Positions 42,635 through 54,698 of a stretch of DNA of 64,000 bases are shown here, one piece after another. The notes beneath the pieces were generated by a model that searched no databases, was not told the DNA's origin, and worked only from the letters and a program-made list of their open reading frames with translations. The position numbers were made by a program, and so were the translations under genes. Source of the DNA: Rhodosorus marinus. Lineage: Eukaryota; Rhodophyta; Stylonematophyceae; Stylonematales; Stylonemataceae. Location of the stretch: assembly GCA_029953675.1 (NCBI GenBank), contig JAMWBK010000008.1, positions 310,001 to 374,000 on the forward strand. The letters run 5' to 3'. Position 1 is the first letter of the stretch. Each line of letters starts with the position of its first letter.

Positions 42635-44705
42635 CTAAACCGGAATGATGTCCTCAACGGATCGGCTTCTGATGTGGTCCCTCCTGACTTCTCTCTTGGC
42701 AATGTTAGGCGCCGATTCCTTGTCTACTGAACTACGAGCACTTTCCGTACCGTTTGAATGATCTTCCAAAGCGACCTTGTCCAGCTCCTCGGTGAGCTGT
42801 CTTTTCACTGGTGAGATGTCCTCATTACCACCAGCATCTTCACCTTCAACATCCACATCAACCTCATCATCGTCGTCCAGGTTGCTCGGCAAGTGAAGCA
42901 ACTCATCCGGACTGGACTTCATCCTGTAATGCCTGGGTGCGGTAGCAAAAATTCCAAAGACACGAGGACATGACCACACTGTCAGTTCTCAAAAAAATCA
43001 ACAGTTCCAGGTTCTCGTAATTACTTGAGTAAACCCCGGCAATCCGACACACGCACCTCCTTTGACTGGTACCCTGGGACATCCCGGTTGGATGCTCAAA
43101 ACGCAATCGTCTCGTAGTATTCTTCCTCACGCTGGCTTTGTGATCGCCTCCACCTATGCTCTCCTCAGTTGCTTGGGAGTCCAGCTGCCCAATACCTCCA
43201 GGTCCTTCCTTTATTGAGGAAAGAACGGTCTTCAGTCCTACTCACGTTACAGGTACACAAAACATAGCAACGTCAGGATTCTCTCAAAGACTCGAACAAG
43301 TCCGAAGCGAACAGCGAATCGGCGTAAGAACCGGACCTGGTGAATGTTTCGCAATGGGCTCACCTTCTGGTTCAACATCGCAGGCAATTGAAAACTTCAC
43401 GAGGGAAAGGAACGCCTCCATGGATTCGTTGATGCGCTGACTTGAGGTCCTGGCCGTGTTGAGCACCTCGATATGCTGTTTCGATCCGTCCACCGTCGTA
43501 TCCTCTTGTTTCGTCCTTAGCTTCCATAGCGGCTTTCCCAGGTTTATGAGGTGCTCATCAAAACATCGGATGCAACTTTTCCATGATTCATCAAGTCTCC
43601 CCTTCACCTGGGCTCCGAGTTCTTCGACCTCGCTGCTGATTGCCGCAAAAACGTCACCCTGGAAAGATATAACCACGTCCGCTTCTAATACTTGAGTTCG
43701 CATCATGGAAATCTCTTTCAGCATGTCTTGAATGTCCCTCAGTTGAGAAACCAGCGCCTGGACGAAAACCAGCGCCTTTCTGTAGTCTTGTTCACTCTCA
43801 CCAATTCCCGAGTCGTACTTAGAAATGTTCGATTCCTTCGCCAGTCGCTTCAGCATTTTCAAAACTCTATGTACAGCCATGCTCGCTTCCTCAGTTCTTC
43901 CGGAGCGTTCAATCATTCGCATTCCGCACGTCAGATATACAAGCAGCAACCCCTTTGATCCGAACACACACACGCTCAACAACCTCAGCAAATTCGACGC
44001 TAGCTGATCACCTGCGTCAGACACCTTCTCAAACACATACAAGCTCAGCTGGTCCAGGGCATCTCCAGAAATCAACTTATCATCTACTTTCAGATCCTCT
44101 CCTTGCCACTCTGTCTCCGCCTTCTTCCTGGACTCAATCGCAGCCACTTCAAGCTCCAAGATACGTTTCGATACTGCCGTTTCTCCTGATGAAAACGCCT
44201 CTTCCAAATTCAAACTGTCCTTTCCATGCTGATTATTTGCCTTATCTAAACCAAATTTTCGATTCCCACCTGTACCCCCAGCACCCGCAGCACCCGCAGC
44301 ACCCGCAGCACCACCAGTACCACCAGCACCACCACCATAAACTACTCGACGTCCAGATCCGCCTCTTCCACCTCCCCTTCCATAGTTTTCATACCTGCCC
44401 GTACTTCCGGGAGGTACAGAATATCCCATTACAAACGGAACACCACCACCTCCCTCCATGTAAATTGGATAACCTTGTTGATGATACCCAGAAGCTAGTG
44501 GGGGATATCCTTGAGGAGGTTGTTGATAATACTGCCCGGGATAATAATACGCAGACGCAGCAGCGGCCGCAGCGGCATTGGATCCCGCAGGATATTGAAC
44601 AGTAGACTCCCCGTCCCAATTTACATTCTGACCAGATCGATTCCTTCCCCTTCCACCACCACCCCCACCATCCCCACTAGACCCTCCACCGCCCTCAGGA
44701 TTCAT
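42635..44705 (-). CDS. Gly/Tyr/Gln-rich low-complexity protein with helical core, unrecognised
   Basis: Three exons on the minus strand: 43364-44705, 43057-43204 and 42635-42923, in phase, 592 residues from ATG 44705. The N-terminal 150 residues are low complexity: Gly and Arg/Gly runs, a poly-Ala stretch, Tyr/Gln/Pro-rich YYYPGQYYQQPPQGY, and Gly-Ala repeats, like the prion-like regions of RNA-binding proteins. Residues about 170-440 are predicted helical and charged, with no named domain. The C-terminal exon is acidic (DDDDEVDVDVEGEDAGG) and then Ser/Arg-containing. No RRM or KH motif is visible. Such architecture is common in ribonucleoprotein-granule scaffolds, but I cannot assign the protein to a family. 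Confidence 0.75.
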
Positions 44706-45816
44706 CCTGTTCCCGTACACTCCTCTTCCTTTCCTTTCCTTTAAACCAAAGAAAGGAAGAAGAAAAACACAACCAAAACGAAAACGAAAAACCTACAACA
44801 ACACCAACAACCAAAACAAACCACTCCCTCCTCCTAACCACCCCCTAAAAACAGTAAAAACAAGCAGAGCTCCAAGAAAAAGTTCAAAACTCTGATTCCT
44901 AAACAGATCTAGTTCTTTCCAAAATCCTTTCCTTCCTTATCATAAACCCTACTACTTCATATCCTCCCCCTCCCCCTTCCCATCCTCCTCCAAACCAAAC
45001 CTTTGGTGTTTGCTCACTCCTCCCCTTCTACTGTTTTCAACTTCATTATAAAATAGCATCCGTGCCCACCCCCCCCCCCCGGTAAGGTTTGAGTCCTAAT
45101 TGTTGCTAATTAAGTATCATATTTTACTATATATATTGTTTTTAGAAATTATTTTGAGTTCGTGAAATATATATTGAAGTTTTCGGTGTAGAATTGGATT
45201 TGTTTCTTATTTTGGGATGTTGGGGGTATTAAAATAGAGAATTTGGAAATAATTTGGACTTTGGTAGTTTAACGGAACTGGTTATTTGTTTTTAAAATAA
45301 GGTGTTTTTGGGGTGCTTGCGTTGATTGAGGAGGAGATTTGAGAATTTATTGAATTAAGGAGATTTTGATATGAGAATAAGGTTGTTTTGAGAACAAGAG
45401 GGTATAATTTAGATTTCTAATTTTTGATGGAAGGTTCTCGCTGAAGCGGTTTTGCTTGAGGTTTGTTTGCCGACGACTTTCAACTGGAGGAGGCAGGTAC
45501 GGCCAGCCGCGAACGAAGAGAGGTTTGGCTCAAGCTTGCGGGGGCCCTCCAACTGGAGGAGGCAGGTATTACCAGCTGCGAACGGAAAGAGCTGGAGTTA
45601 GCTACGGGTGGATCATAATGCCACGGTATCTGAGTTATGAACATGGCTGTTGCAGCGAGAATTCCGGGCTCTTAAACAATGCGCTTCAAAGGGTAGATTA
45701 CAACCACCTGGCTGAATCCCGTTCATCAGCATTTACAGGTGCTTGGGCGAGGATGGGGTCACCTTTCCCTTTCACTGTGTTCTTTTCCAATCTCAGTTAA
45801 AATGTTCTCTAAAAAA
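44706..45816. other. spacer containing a short direct repeat
   Basis: 1.1 kb between two minus-strand genes. The left part is purine-poor on the plus strand (promoter side of the glycine-rich gene). An AT-rich block lies at 45090-45430, followed by the direct repeat at 45481-45590. No gene recognised. Confidence 0.4.
45481..45590. repeat. two ~40-bp direct repeats, 69-bp period
   Basis: Bases 45481-45520 recur at 45550-45590. Both copies start CAACTGGAGGAGGCAGGTA and continue with a few substitutions through GCGAACG. Non-coding. Confidence 0.85.
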
Positions 45817-47524
45817 TCAATGAATTGTGCATATGGACCCAGAACGACTTTCCATGATCAATTTCTCGTTGACGTTTGACCTGTATACGATCAACGGCGA
45901 CTCGCTGGTACACGTAATATGGAACACGTTCTTAGGCTGGCAGTAGTATATGGTTCCAGTATACAAGGGCATGGACGCTGAACTCTTCTTCTGACTCATT
46001 GCAACTGTTCCATCTCCGCTAATCGTCACCAGCATGGACGGGCCACTGCGAGGCAGAGCAAACGCAACGCACGGAAAAGCGAAATCAGTAAAATGCCTAT
46101 TCCAACCCCTTCCTCAAACGTTCATCGTGGACTTCCACCCCCCCCCGGAGCGGGAAGGGGAGCAGGTATTTGCAAGGACATACTTTGCCGGGTCGAGCTT
46201 CACCGATTCGCCTTTCTTCAATTCCACTTGCTCGAGCTGGAAGTCCTCGCACGGCGGCCTGTACATTTTGATATTTTCCTTGACTACATCACCCTTCATC
46301 ACCTGTTGTTCATGAAAAGGTTCCAGGAATGAGCACAATTGACCGCAAAAGTATCTCATAGAACTTCTGAAAATTCGAAAAGCGCACCTCAGGAGGACCG
46401 TCTTTATATGTTAGCATCTCGACCAGAACATCGACATCTTTGAACTTTGGCGTCAATCCAGCCCGTACAACGTTATCGCTGTTAGCCATAATCTCGACGC
46501 ATTCGCCCTGAAGATATGCGTGGGGTTCATTGGCGCCAATGAAAATGGCATCGTTGGGTTCAAGATCCAGTTTGTTCATAAGGTACGCCGCAAAGCATCC
46601 AACATCGCCGGGATACTGCGCATACAGATCCTTCAGTGTCCTGTCTTGTTGGGTCTTCTGCTCAGGTTCCATCTTCTCCAGCCTCTGGACCAACCTTTTC
46701 AAGCAGTCCGTAACTCGTGCTTCGTCCTGTCTCATCAAGGAACCGAATGCCCTTTTCAGTGCCTCAGCCTTGTCCGACGAGCCCTTGATCGCCTTGACGA
46801 ACTCATCAGCCTCCACTCTTCCAATAGCATCCGCAAATTCCGGAACCCTGGCAACGTCCTTCACGATTTCGTTGCATTCTCGAAAGCCACATAGTGCCTG
46901 GAAGGGTGAGAGCGCAATGGCCATTTCTGGTTTGTGATTGTCATCCTTGTATGCGGAAGGGTTCTGTTCGTGAAGCGTTTTCGCAAGCTCCTTCGTTGGG
47001 TGAGCCTGGATAGACAAAGCTCCCCCGACTGAAAGGATCTTCAGCAGGTAGGGCAACCCCCTGACCTCCTTCTCGCCAATACTGAATGCGTTCTCGCTCG
47101 TGTCCAGAAAAGAGGATAGGGTCACAGATGGATCACTCTGAATTCTTGAAGGACCACTTGGGTGTGTTCCCATCCAAAGCTCCGCGTAAGGCTTTCCACC
47201 ATCTGCCGGCTCCAACGAGTTTCTCGAATATATCGACGCAACCAAGCTCGACCCACCGTTGATCCCCCAGGCATAGTTTTGCGCTTTCGCGAGGATCGGT
47301 ACCTAACATATCGCGACGACCAGTTAGGCAAGCATAGCGAACGAAAAACTAGCGCACAGCAAAGAAAAGCAAAGGGCAGCAAGTTGCCTGCCCTTTCACA
47401 AACCCGAAACCAAAAAAAGTGTGCCGATGCATGTAAACCATGAACAAACCATTGCTGCGCTCAGCAGAGCGGCTTGGTCCTCCTGTACAGTTTTCACTGG
47501 TTTCTCTGCCACCAGAGTCGCCAT
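45817..47524 (-). CDS. mannose-6-phosphate isomerase, type I
   Basis: Four exons on the minus strand: 47450-47524, 46388-47302, 46139-46302 and 45817-46045, in phase, 460 residues. The N-terminal QNYAWGINGGSS, the zinc-site segment LSIQAHPTKELA (Gln-x-His) and the second metal-ligand segment FIGANEPHAYLQGECVEIMANSDNVVRAGLTPKF, quoted here only by its key residues Glu-Pro-His and Asn-Val-Arg, identify the family. The C-terminal exon forms the last cupin strands (GPSMLVTISGDG). It interconverts fructose-6-phosphate and mannose-6-phosphate, feeding GDP-mannose for glycans, ascorbate or mannitol-type metabolites and cell-wall polymers. The short first exon (25 codons) is assigned by an in-phase donor and an in-frame ATG and is the least certain part. 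The start at 47524 gives MATLVAEKP. Confidence 0.94.
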
Positions 47525-49536
47525 TGCCTCAGATTCACACACACACACACACAGCTCTCGAGAAAAAAGCCGACTTCTCCCCCACTGTTTCAGAACGCGG
47601 AAGACCAAAAAAAGCAAAAAAAAAGCACTTGAGATAAAAACAAAGACCAGCTCGCCTCTGGATCCTCTTTCTCAATTCCTCTTCTTCCGTGCCTTTACAA
47701 TACGTCTTCAAGAGAGCACACATGTATCCCCCCCCCCCTCTCCAACACGTCACACGATTCACGGTTTCCGTCCATTTTTTATACCACCAAGAAAAGCTGA
47801 AGAGTTTCCCATCGCATCACCTGTCGTGACGTATGTAGCTCCCTAATCCACAGTTTCATTAAAATACACAAAAAAACGCCCATCAATTCCTCAGCCACCA
47901 AGCTTCTCCTCTAATAATAAAACTTTCAACGATTTTCTGTTTGAAATCTTCAATAATTTTTTTTCAAAACTTTCATTCACCTCCTTTTTTCTTCTTTTTT
48001 TCTTGTGCCGATCAATGTGACAAGAGACTCCCTCCCTCTCTAAAAACAGTTCCACTGAAAAATTTCCGTTAAAAAACTGATACTCAGTGGGTGAAAACAA
48101 GAAAAATCGTTTAAAAATAGAAGACACGTGTCGTGGAAGATTTTCCGAATATTTCACGTGGTACTCTTGAATTAGTCATTATTCAAGTAAGTAGGTTTGA
48201 ATGATAGTGTATGGGGGGTTCAATTCGTGTTTTAAATACCAAAATCATCGCTTGTATAAATTTTTTTTGGCTTTTTTGCCTTTGTACGTATTTGAGGAGG
48301 GGGTTGATCTATGGACTATCCATCTAGAGATTCTTTGGACTCCTTAAGGACGTTTAAGACAGTTGAGAATATCCGTTACCCAGGGCAGTAAGTTGTTTGG
48401 GGTTCGCTGATGTAGCCAGAGGCTTGCCTCCTAGACTCTACCTACACGGCTACTCGGAGGGTTCCGATCTATTCCATAGCGAAAGGATGATGCGCTCGTT
48501 GCCGGCCGCTCGCTTTGTGTTGGGTGGTCAACGACACGTCGACGACGTACAGTGGCGTCATGTCCGATTTCGTACGTACTCGGATATTGATCCAGGACCT
48601 ACCTGGACAGTGCCATTGCTGCGAATAATCTCCTATGTAATCGAAATTCGTACTGAGCGCGATTTCTTCCATCAGTCGCTTAGCGGAAAAGGCACAGCTC
48701 GAAGAACAGGTGACTGTAACCAGATGAATGGATGTCAGAAAATCCTGCCCCAGGGGCCCAAAAGCGTTAAGCCAAATCGTTCAACCGAAAGATTCTCTAC
48801 GCTTTTCCATTCCTCGTCGCGCATGCAGCTACGAAAGTTCGATGATCAGATACGCAGCTGTGGCAACCCCTCGCCCTTACCGACGCATAGGGGAGGTTTA
48901 ATTGCCACTTCGACTTTTATGCCGGAGCTCTCGCTTCTTTCTTCGAGACCCCTTTGACGCCGTTTGCGTTCAAAGTGAGGGACATGACTAGCTTCTTTTG
49001 CAATTGTAGTCCCCACAGCACAGGCAAGCTTTGGCTCTGAACAACGTAAAATTCAACTTGTAATTCAACGGAGGCACTTAACTCGCGATTTGTTCTGTCC
49101 CGAAGGTCAAGTTTGCAAACGGACAGATTGTTAACTTTCTCTTTTGTTTTCAAGCCATCTCAGAAATAAGAACCAGCAAATACCAGGCGCTCCGATCAAC
49201 ACTGAATACAGTATGCGGAAGCCTACTCAAAAAGGTACGGAGACTTGACTTTTCCGACCAGCACCGGCCTATAGGCCCTTATAGACATCTTCCCTTCAAA
49301 GCTTAACCAGCCATACTTTACTTGCGGGACAAGAAGCCTGTCCCACAAGTTGAATGGAAAGTAAACGTTGCTTAGCCGATGGCTTCGATGAAGACCAGCT
49401 GGGCCTGGAAGCGGTGATATATCGCGTGCGGTCGGTACGAAATCCTCATAAGTATCGTCCGTCCTGGAGGCTATGCGGGAAGGAGTTAGGGTAGAAACTC
49501 CTGGACGTGTGTTGAGTCCGTTGTGTATTCGGGAAG
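47525..49536. other. divergent spacer between PMI and PMK, no gene recognised
   Basis: 2 kb. Next to PMI are a CA dinucleotide run (47536-47553) and a C-run near 47730. AT-rich stretch at 47850-48300. A plus-strand open frame at 48397-48957 begins without an ATG and shows no family signature, so I leave it out. Confidence 0.4.
47536..47553. repeat. (CA)9 microsatellite
   Basis: Nine uninterrupted CA units just upstream of the proposed PMI start codon, in its 5' untranslated or promoter region. Confidence 0.95.
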
Positions 49537-50780
49537 ATGGGCACGATCAAGATCTCGGCGCCTGGTAAGGTCATGCTCTGCGGAGCTTATGTCGTGCTGG
49601 AGAGGCCGAACCCTGCTCTTGTTGTGTCTGTGAGTGCTAGGTTCACGGTAAGTGTTCAACTTGACAACGGGATACCCGGTGTTGAGGTTTCTTGTCCCCA
49701 GATCTCGGCAAAGGGTCAGTACGATTTTCGTTTTCTGGATGAGGGCGGCTTTGAACTGGTGTTGGTCGGGGGAACTAGTGTGGGTGCCTTTGTCGAATCT
49801 GCACTGTTGACAGCAGTCTTCACAGCGTATTTGCATACTTCTAGGCAATCAGTACTCTCAACGCTTCGCAAGGGGCTCGGGATTCTGGTCAAAGGTGATG
49901 AGGAATTCTACACGAAAGAGAATGGCAAAACTGGCCTCGGCTCATCGGCAGCGGTAGTCGCAGCGACCGTCGCCGCTATTTGTACAGGTCTTGGGTGGCA
50001 AGGAGACACTCATGCAGCCTCACAAACTGCGCACTGTATCGCGCAGCACAAAATCGGAAGCGGTTTCGATATTTCGGCAGCAGTCAGAGGATCACAGCGC
50101 TACATCCGCTTTCCACCTGGAAGAGTACCTTTGGAAGGGATCTCAGCCAGACCTGGATTCATCAGCGTTCAATCGCAGGCATGCCTAGACCTGACAGATC
50201 TTGGAGAGACGTGTGAACATCTAGAGCTTCCCCAGGGATGGGATCTGGTTCTTGGCCAGGTAGCCTCCGGATCTAGCACTCCTTCCATGGTGAAGAAAGT
50301 CCTCAGCTACAAGAACAGCCCGGACCCAGACGCGCAGGAACTCTGGCAAGCGGTCATCTCGAGCAACAACCAGGTCGAATTGGCCATCCGCAAGGGATCG
50401 GTAGATGAATCCAAGTCCTCATTTGCTCGGTACCGGAAAAATCTCCGCGAGCTCGGTGACAAAAGTGGAGTACCAATCGAGCCTGCTGAGATCCGTCCAA
50501 TCCTCGATGCTACATGCAAAGTCCAAGGGGTCATCCATGCGGGTGTGCCCGGGGCGGGAGGGTTCGATTCGATCTGCGCGTTAATCGAAAACTCATCTGC
50601 AAGGGAGCCAGTCGAGAAGGTAATTGCTTTTTGACCAAAAGCTGAGGAGCTAGATGCAACGTACAAGGTGCTAAATTTTACTCGGTATCTTCTGTTTTGA
50701 CGCGCTTTTATCAGCTTTGGAAAAGTATGGGAGTTAACCCTCTAAACGTGAGAATCGATGGGAAGGGCCTGGTCAGTTGA
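49537..50780 (+). CDS. phosphomevalonate kinase (GHMP kinase family)
   Basis: Two exons, 49537-50619 and 50715-50780, 382 residues. The N terminus APGKVMLCGAYVVLE is the GHMP substrate strand and turn. KTGLGSSAAVVAATVAA near residue 130 is the phosphate-binding loop in the form typical of eukaryotic ERG8-like enzymes, and GSGFDISAAVRG follows. GVPGAGGFDSICAL near residue 335 is the third GHMP motif. The short last exon supplies the closing strand (PLNVRIDGKGL). It converts mevalonate-5-phosphate to the diphosphate in the cytosolic or peroxisomal mevalonate pathway. The gene implies a retained mevalonate route besides any plastid MEP pathway. The next gene starts only 120 bases downstream on the same strand. 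Confidence 0.94.
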
Positions 50781-50899
50781 TGTGGGTTTTAGAGGAGTAG
50801 ATTGTCTTCAGGTATCTCAAGAGGCTCGTAGGTGTCGTAGTCAAGGATACATTTGTCCTTGAGCTGTAGGGTGTTGAGTGTTCTTTGTAGTTGGTTAAC

Positions 50900-51403
50900 A
50901 TGTCGGCTGCTTTCGTGAGCTGGGGCAGTTTGCACGTGCGAAGAGGGTCTAAGAGGTCTACTCTGTGTGGTCTGCAGACGCGTTCATTAGCTGATCCTGA
51001 ACCGGATGTGGTGGGCAGGATTGAGCCCCGGGATGTGGTGGACGGGCTTGCAAAGGGAAGCGTTGATGTGGTCGATGTGCGCGAGGAAAATTCGAGGGAA
51101 GGGGGGTGGCTTGTTGGATCGCGAAAGATTCCGTTTTCCAACTTGATCTCAAAGGCCGGCAAGGGGTACGCTGATGACTTTTCAACGTCGGCGAAGATTG
51201 TCTTCCACGCCGGAGACGGGCAGGTGATGGCTGCGGTTGCTGCGCGGACGCTCCACAGATCTTTGAAGGCACGCCATCACAAGAATGAAGCCGAGGTGTT
51301 CATCATCGAAGGTGGCTTCGGGGCCCTCGTCCGGCACTTTCACACAAGATCCAAACTATTTAAGGAACTAGATCTCGATTATTGGATATCAAATGCGCCC
51401 TGA
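50900..51403 (+). CDS. rhodanese-like domain protein lacking the active-site cysteine
   Basis: Intronless, 167 residues from ATG 50900. The N-terminal 30 residues (MSAAFVSWGSLHVRRGSKR...) look like an organelle transit peptide. The rhodanese fold follows: EPRDVVDGL, VDVVDVREEN near residue 57 (the CH2A-like strand), GSRKIPFSNL, then IVFHAGDGQVMAAVAARTLHRSL where the catalytic loop should be, and IIEGGFGALVRHF. In active rhodaneses and Cdc25-type domains the residue after FH is the nucleophilic cysteine; here it is alanine. The helix after the loop and the GGF turn resemble Cdc25/Acr2-type rhodaneses. Probably a non-catalytic binding domain or sulfur-carrier partner. Confidence 0.8.
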   Translation: MSAAFVSWGSLHVRRGSKRSTLCGLQTRSLADPEPDVVGRIEPRDVVDGLAKGSVDVVDVREENSREGGWLVGSRKIPFSNLISKAGKGYADDFSTSAKIVFHAGDGQVMAAVAARTLHRSLKARHHKNEAEVFIIEGGFGALVRHFHTRSKLFKELDLDYWISNAP

Positions 51404-52833
51404 AAAATCCACACGGCACAGCCATGGTGAGAATTTGCTTTCTAGATGGAAGGAAGAGCCTCAGTAGCTCTCAAAGAATCGATCAGACAAATATCATATA
51501 AATTATTGAGGACGTGTTCTCAACACCAGAAGTTAAACTTTATGATGGTGGTGCATGATCCTCCTCGTCACTTCGCAGGGAAACGGACAATTCTCATTCA
51601 AAACTTTTCAAAGGATGGCTTACCTCTAGATTTCTGATCGTGAGGGGCTCGTGCCCCACGCAATCTCCTCCAGCAATAGTTTGTCAATGGGCCTCGAAAT
51701 GAAATTCCGCTCAAACAGCTTTCCGACAATCTCCACCAGCGGATTCGACTAGACGTCACAGGCGGGATCCGGAATCACAAAAAAACGACGAAACCACATC
51801 ATCACCATCAAACAAACAGAATCCTCTTACCCTCCCTTACGTAGATCCCGACAAGCCCGTACGCACACACTACGTGCAGTACTCGGGGCTCTTTAGGGCA
51901 TATTCATAGGAAAGGCCCGCGTCGAGGAGGGCGTCATCAATCGCGTGAGGAGCGATTAAGCAGTCAAGGGCAAGAAGTAGCGATTTTCAAGTTCCGTGGA
52001 ACGTGGACACGACGGAGCACGGTGGTTACAGAAAATTAGTAAAAGCATTCTTATGAGAGCGACATTAAAATACAATGGCGTTCCAACGAGCTTAATAACT
52101 GGCATCCATCCGAGTGCACACACCCCACATGTCGATTGTTCGTGCGCGACTGAAGAAACCGGTTGAATGTATGAGATGAAAAGGAAAGAGATTCTTCCAA
52201 ATCTGGTGGCGGATGGGGTGCACGACTTGATAGCTTTGCATCTCTACGACTGCAGACCAGGAAGCAAGAAGAGCCCAAGTCTACATCATCCTCCAGTTCA
52301 ACGAAACCACAGATCTAACGGTTTATTCGATCATTCTATCGTTTACAATATAATATACTGGATTTGTTAGTGAGAGAACCACGATGAACTGCGCTGAAAC
52401 ATTTGACCGAAAGATTCTTTTGGCCCAAGCTCCTCCTTCGTAAGTTTGTTGCAAGTATAGTACATTGTATCAAAATATTTGAAAAATATAATTTGAACTA
52501 TATTTTAGTATAGTATTTACAATAGAAATATATATATTCTTGGTGTATCGTATCCGTTGAATTGTGGAGAGGATGACGGGTGACAATGTGGGGGAAAAGT
52601 TGGTAAACATTGGATGATGTGACGTGCAGGTAGTGGCCAAGCTGGAGACGCTTTTTGAAGGGGATTAGTGGAAAATGCGCTTTCTGTTCGTGTAACATGG
52701 GCTCATCGGTATGGCCCAGGAAACGGATACGTTCTGTGGTTATGGTGAAGCATATAGTATAGAGCTTGTTGAGCTGTAGTGTGGGGGGTTTGGCGGGTGT
52801 GGAGGGGAAGGGGGAGGGTTGAGTGTAGATCAG
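51404..52833. other. spacer, no gene recognised
   Basis: 1.4 kb between two plus-strand genes. AT-rich at 52360-52550. No supported reading frame, RNA gene or repeat. Confidence 0.4.
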
Positions 52834-54115
52834 ATGGCGGTGGCTGGGATAACAGCAGGGAGGACGCTTCTGTTAGTCCTCGGGTCTGGATTTGCTGGAG
52901 CCTACGTATTGGAGAATAAAGCATGGGTATTGCAATTGTTGAACATATCTGGAAAGCCAGTGGAGGAGAACATGGATGCTGTGAAACAATTGAGTAAGAA
53001 CGTTGAGGCGCTGGCGTCCGCCGCGAACAGGAGGACTCTAGACACTGCCCAATCGAGCATCAAGATTGTGAATACCTCGGATGCCAATGCTCCTCTGGCA
53101 AAGGCGTGGGCTGTGGTGGCATTGGCGAGCGGAGTTTTCACACTGATTTTGTACTTCAGAGGAAGGAGCGTACTCTCAAACCTATGGGTTTCTCGAAAAT
53201 CATTTGTGGCGGCGGTAAACGACCTAGAGGAGAGAATTAAAGGCTTGACAAAGGATTTGAACTCAGTGAATTCTGACCTGAAGTCCCATATGCAATTGGT
53301 AAGTTGGACCTCATATGGATTTGAACGAAGAGGGAAAGTAGCCGGAGGCATTTTGGTTGGCTTGCTCAGTGGTTGTTACTGTTCGAACTGCGCCTACCGG
53401 GAATAAGTGTCTGCTCCAGAGATCGCTTACAGTATGTCCTCCTTCATTGTGTAGGTGGAAGGTCACGTTTCTGAGAGCGCTGATGAGATCAACCTGAAGC
53501 TGGAGGAAGAAATTGGGCTCACCAAAAGTCGCATTAACCTTGTTGGAACGTCTGTAGATGAAATGGAGGAGTTTCTCAAAGGGATCCAGGCCCAGGTCGA
53601 CAAGCTTCAGACAAACCTCCAGTACGCGAACAGAGGCATTCTCATGCTTTGTTCAATCGTTGGCTCACTTCCTCAGCAGGAGAACAGAACGAGGAGGTAC
53701 GAGTAGTCCATTACATTTCGAACGTCGTGTTCTTGCCAAAGAAGATACCAACAGGAGCTCCATTTGCACTTTCCACTAGGCTTTGGGATGAACTCAGAGC
53801 TTTCGTCCGCGGAACCGCATCAACAGCGGGGTTGGAAATACCGCAGTCTCTCGACTATCCTTCAGGTTTTGCGGCACTAGAACCCACAAACCCTGCGCTG
53901 AGCACTAGATCTCGATCGTTGAACTATAACATATTTATCAAGGACTCTTTGGAGTATGACGGCGTCAGCGTCCGTAATTTTGACAGTGGTAAACTCACTG
54001 AAAAGGGTGAGTAAGACCACTCCTCACCTCACGCCTCAGACAGCAAAAGAAAGTGCGTTTTTCGTTGACCGCAGGACTCGTTCTACCCTTTTCGCACAGA
54101 CTGCGCGTAGACTGA
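52834..54115 (+). CDS. DUF1664-type membrane coiled-coil protein
   Basis: Four exons: 52834-53298, 53455-53696, 53780-54006 and 54075-54115, in phase. If the third exon is not spliced it ends at 54014. Two hydrophobic segments lie near residues 10-25 (TLLLVLGSGFAGAYVL) and 88-107 (AWAVVALASGVFTLILYF), then a long coiled coil (AAVNDLEERIKGLTKDLNSV, EEEIGLTKSRINLVGTSVDEM). The order of helices and the phrases after the second membrane segment resemble the plant DUF1664 family, of unknown function and often predicted to be organellar. The C-terminal exon carries a Trp-Asp-Glu-Leu helix and a Ser/Arg-rich tail. The DUF1664 assignment is by pattern recall, not alignment. Confidence 0.7.
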
Positions 54116-54698
54116 CGAAAGGCTCACCTCGACTGCTCCGATTGCACTCTGTCGCAGGTCCCGAGAAGATCGGGTCTGATGTAAACTGTTAATAGTATTT
54201 TGCTTTATTGTACAGATGTAGCTAACATCTCCTTCATGCATGGCAGCATCTAGTTGTCTCTGCAAGCAGAGGTTGAGTACTAAACGTCGCACCAAACACT
54301 TTGTGATAGCACCTTGCGTGTAGCTGATGAAAATGGAAGAAGGAATCATCTCCCCAGACTAACGTAACCCCAGGCTAAATGATTTGTTGTAATCCACTTT
54401 TTATCTTTCAAAAACAAATAAACTCAAAGCCGTCCTTTAATAATTATAAAAATTGTCGTTCCTGTTTCCAAGTTTCCCTGACCCCCAAAATTGGCGTTCC
54501 ATTAAATGGATTGAATAGGGTCAAATGTTATTATTTTAACTAAAAACACTAGTCCTGTTCTGCACCCAGGGGAAGCCTTGGATGAGGTTTGTGATTCGCG
54601 CTCATTTCAGGAACTAGTAATACACAGTCGGCTCTGGTCTTCTCACGCATTGCTGCCGCTCGGCAATTCAAATCGCGCACAAGCGTCCGGGCAAGCCT
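54116..54698. other. spacer between convergent genes
   Basis: About 580 bases holding both 3' untranslated regions. AT-rich at 54370-54550. No gene recognised. Confidence 0.4.

Noticed and set aside
48397-48957. 186-codon plus-strand frame upstream of PMK.
   Set aside because: Does not begin with ATG, has no recognisable domain and no splice partners.
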